In this document: one piece after another, positions 62,259 to 64,000 of the stretch | Numbering within the stretch: position 1 is the stretch's first letter | How the letters are laid out: each line of letters begins with the position of its first letter | Source: DTKD01 sp964494345 | GTDB taxonomy: Bacteria; Armatimonadota; UBA5829 | Length of the DNA stretch: 64,000 bases | Assembly: GCA_964494345.1 (NCBI GenBank) | Contig: CAZBSI010000011.1 | Location: 29,828 to 93,827 of the forward strand | Reading direction: 5' to 3' | Notes under the pieces: generated by a model | The model's database searches: none | The model's input: only the letters and a program-made list of their open reading frames with translations | Told to the model about the DNA's origin: nothing | Position numbers and translations under genes: made by a program

Positions 62259-63850
62259 GCAAATCTAAACACAATGAGTTCAAATGGGTGCTTGTGTGGG
62301 CGATAATAATCGTCCTGCTTTCCAGCCTGCCGTATATCTGGGGTTACTTCATCACGCCATCCGGCTACTCGTTCACCGGCCTCACCCACAACATCGACGA
62401 CGGAGCGGTATACTTATCCTGGATGCGACAGGCCGCCGACGGCCACTTCTTCCAGCGCAACCTGTTTACCAGCGAAGCACAGCCCGCCAGACAATTTAAT
62501 GTGCTCTTTCTTGCGATGGGGTGGTGTGCCGCCATAGGCCACCTGCCCCTTATCGTCATCTTTCATCTGTTCAGGATTGTATTAGGAATCGCCCTAATCT
62601 TATGCTTATGGCAGTTCTCAAAACTGTTCTTATCTGATGAATCCTCCCGCCGCATTTTTATTCCACTGGTCGGGCTGTCGGCAGGAATCGGGTGGATGTT
62701 TCCAAACGCTTCAGCCCCGACAGGCCCTGTCGACACCTGGCAACCGGAGGCTATCACCTTTTTATCAATCTATCTGAACCCTCTATTCCTCGCGGGCCTG
62801 CTGCTTATGGTCGGCGCGCTGTACTGGCTGGAACTTGCCCGTCGGGAGGGCAGAGCCAAATACGCAGCCTATGCCGGGCTTCATCTACTGCTACTCGGCA
62901 ACGTCCACACCTACGACGTCCTAACAGTAGCCTGCATCTGGCTCTGCCTGCTGATATACCAGTTCATTTCAAAGCAGTCGCGAATCGAGTTATGGAGAAC
63001 CGTAAAACTCAGCGCACTTGCCGCCTTGATCGCGCTTCCATCGACGGTCTATCAATTCTGGGTCTATGCAGGTGATCCCATCTATCGCGCCCGCGCCAAC
63101 ACCCCCATCAGCTCCCCGCCGCTTGCATCCTTTATTCTGGGCTATGGCCTGGGCCTCGTCGGGGCCATCGCAGCCGTATGGATGCTGAAAAAGGATAAAC
63201 CCATCAATTCAGCCGTCTCTCTTCCCATAGTCTGGAGCGTCGTCGGCTTCGCGATCCCCTATATCCCCATCGCCCAGCAGCGCAAACTCGTAATGGGGTT
63301 GCACATCCCACTTTGCATCCTGTGCGCATACGCGATTTGCCTGCTGCTCTCAAAAATCCCTCGAACACTCAGCCGGGCCACACTAGCCTTGATTATCGCC
63401 GTCACCGCGATATCTAATGTGAATTTCACTGTCAACGATATGACTCTGCTCACCCAGGGCAGAACCGTCACACACTATCCGGCATATTTAAGTCATCATC
63501 AAATCGCCGCCATGCGCTATTTGCGTCAACACGCCAGGCCAGACGACACCATTTTTGCTCCACCGACTTTTTCTCTCTTTGTCCCAGCCTGCACAGCCGA
63601 TCAGGTCTGCTACGGCCACTGGAGCGAGACCCCGGGCTACTCCGCCAAACTCGCGGATTGGGCGACGCTGTCGAATATCACGGTTTCCGACGACTGTTGG
63701 ATTGATATTGTTGCCAATGCCATAAAGCGCGGTTACTACGTTTCAGAACATCCGGGCTTCGATATTCGTCCGGCGCTTGCAAACCAGTTTACCCCTTGTT
63801 TCACCAGCGGAGATGTCAAAATATACGGGTTTCGGCCTGCCGGCAAATAA
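62252..63850 (+). CDS. polytopic GT-C-like membrane protein
   Basis: 532 residues, about ten hydrophobic segments (VLVWAIIIVLLSSLPYIWG, RIVLGIALILCLWQF, and others), with an extracytoplasmic loop HNIDDGAVYLSWMRQAADGH near residues 45-64 that carries the paired acidic residues of GT39/GT83-like glycosyltransferases, and a C-terminal soluble region (about 430-532) containing FAPPTFSLFVPACTADQVCYG. It resembles lipid-linked-sugar transferases but the donor and acceptor are unknown. Likely the last gene of the membrane/glycosylation cluster; an rRNA promoter follows 25 bases after the stop. Confidence 0.7.
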   Translation: MLGKSKHNEFKWVLVWAIIIVLLSSLPYIWGYFITPSGYSFTGLTHNIDDGAVYLSWMRQAADGHFFQRNLFTSEAQPARQFNVLFLAMGWCAAIGHLPLIVIFHLFRIVLGIALILCLWQFSKLFLSDESSRRIFIPLVGLSAGIGWMFPNASAPTGPVDTWQPEAITFLSIYLNPLFLAGLLLMVGALYWLELARREGRAKYAAYAGLHLLLLGNVHTYDVLTVACIWLCLLIYQFISKQSRIELWRTVKLSALAALIALPSTVYQFWVYAGDPIYRARANTPISSPPLASFILGYGLGLVGAIAAVWMLKKDKPINSAVSLPIVWSVVGFAIPYIPIAQQRKLVMGLHIPLCILCAYAICLLLSKIPRTLSRATLALIIAVTAISNVNFTVNDMTLLTQGRTVTHYPAYLSHHQIAAMRYLRQHARPDDTIFAPPTFSLFVPACTADQVCYGHWSETPGYSAKLADWATLSNITVSDDCWIDIVANAIKRGYYVSEHPGFDIRPALANQFTPCFTSGDVKIYGFRPAGK

Positions 63851-63875
63851 TCTGCAAAATATTTCCGCAAAGTAG

Positions 63876-63904
63876 TTGACAGAGTCGTATGAGGCTGGTA
63901 TCAT
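63876..63904 (+). promoter_or_regulatory. strong rRNA-type promoter
   Basis: TTGACA at 63876-63881, a 17-base spacer, and TATCAT at 63899-63904. A near-perfect sigma-70 promoter just before the sequence that looks like an rRNA leader. Confidence 0.85.
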
Positions 63905-64000
63905 TAACCTCGCGCCTGGGGGTTAATTCTTCTCCTGGCGCGGTGTGTTCTTTGAAAACTGTATAGTGTGAGCGTGCAAATGAGTTTCAGCAAAATTATG
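63905..64000 (+). other. rRNA operon leader (16S expected just beyond the window)
   Basis: After a GC-rich hairpin candidate (CGCGCC ... GGCGCG around 63912-63944) comes TGTTCTTTGAAAACTGTATA (63947 onward), a boxA-like antitermination sequence and the leader wording typical of pre-16S transcripts in many bacteria. No mature 16S sequence (such as GAGTTTGATC) is reached by base 64000. Confidence 0.75.

Overview
The window looks like part of the chromosome of a diderm bacterium. Signs of an outer membrane are a TolC-type efflux operon, a secretin and a LolA/RseB-like protein. Many secreted TIM-barrel enzymes of uncharacterised type, a c-di-AMP (ydaO-type) riboswitch, several corrinoid proteins, a type IV pilus/type II secretion-like operon and dispersed intergenic repeats fit Armatimonadota or a related lineage. 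That placement is inference; no 16S sequence is inside the window. Genes lie on both strands, are mostly intact, and show no integrase, transposase, CRISPR array or prophage.

Layout. 155-4118: five co-directional secreted or periplasmic proteins, including a 183-residue protein with 32 cysteines. 4306-8808: secA (with a large insertion in its second ATPase domain) and prfB (with an intact programmed +1 frameshift). 8941-11293: a solo 5'-nucleotidase C-terminal domain, an M28 glutaminyl-cyclase-like peptidase and a HisK-type PHP phosphatase, converging on ridA and an inositol-monophosphatase-family gene. 13007-16373 (minus): a secreted TIM-barrel enzyme, an SH3b-NlpC/P60 endopeptidase and a dihydroorotate-dehydrogenase-like flavoprotein. 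16608-20583: a Spy-like protein and a 1034-residue LamG surface protein. 20756-21227: a 178-bp tandem repeat. 21328-24404: a c-di-AMP riboswitch followed by an opine-dehydrogenase-family gene translationally coupled to a B12-binding mutase-like gene; this is the most interesting unit in the window. 24429-30060 (minus): a TetR-regulated TolC/HlyD/MacB-type tripartite efflux operon. 30252-30327: tRNA-Arg(CCG). 30419-35689: DUF4838 protein, sugar isomerase/epimerase, a TIM-barrel protein and Hsp20. 36523-47019: pilMNO, a PilP-like gene, pilQ, pilB, pilC and five pilin-like genes, followed by an HD-GYP protein. 48965-53738: a secreted TIM-barrel protein, a membrane PP2C phosphatase, and dnaA directly followed by a corrinoid adenosyltransferase gene. 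53867-59164: a DUF6259-like enzyme, a TPR protein, a RACo-like corrinoid-activating protein and a corrinoid protein. 59293-63850: a pair of EamA/SMR-like small membrane proteins and two large polytopic membrane proteins. The window ends in a strong promoter and leader typical of an rRNA operon, so 16S rRNA probably starts just beyond base 64000.

Themes. Corrinoid chemistry recurs: an adenosyltransferase that can supply AdoCbl, a B12 mutase-like enzyme, and a corrinoid protein with its ATP-dependent reactivator. The c-di-AMP riboswitch suggests that the opine dehydrogenase/B12 operon makes a small metabolite under osmotic or cell-wall control. Intergenic regions are populated by one family of short modular repeats, and two copies appear to encode the start of the secretin signal peptide.
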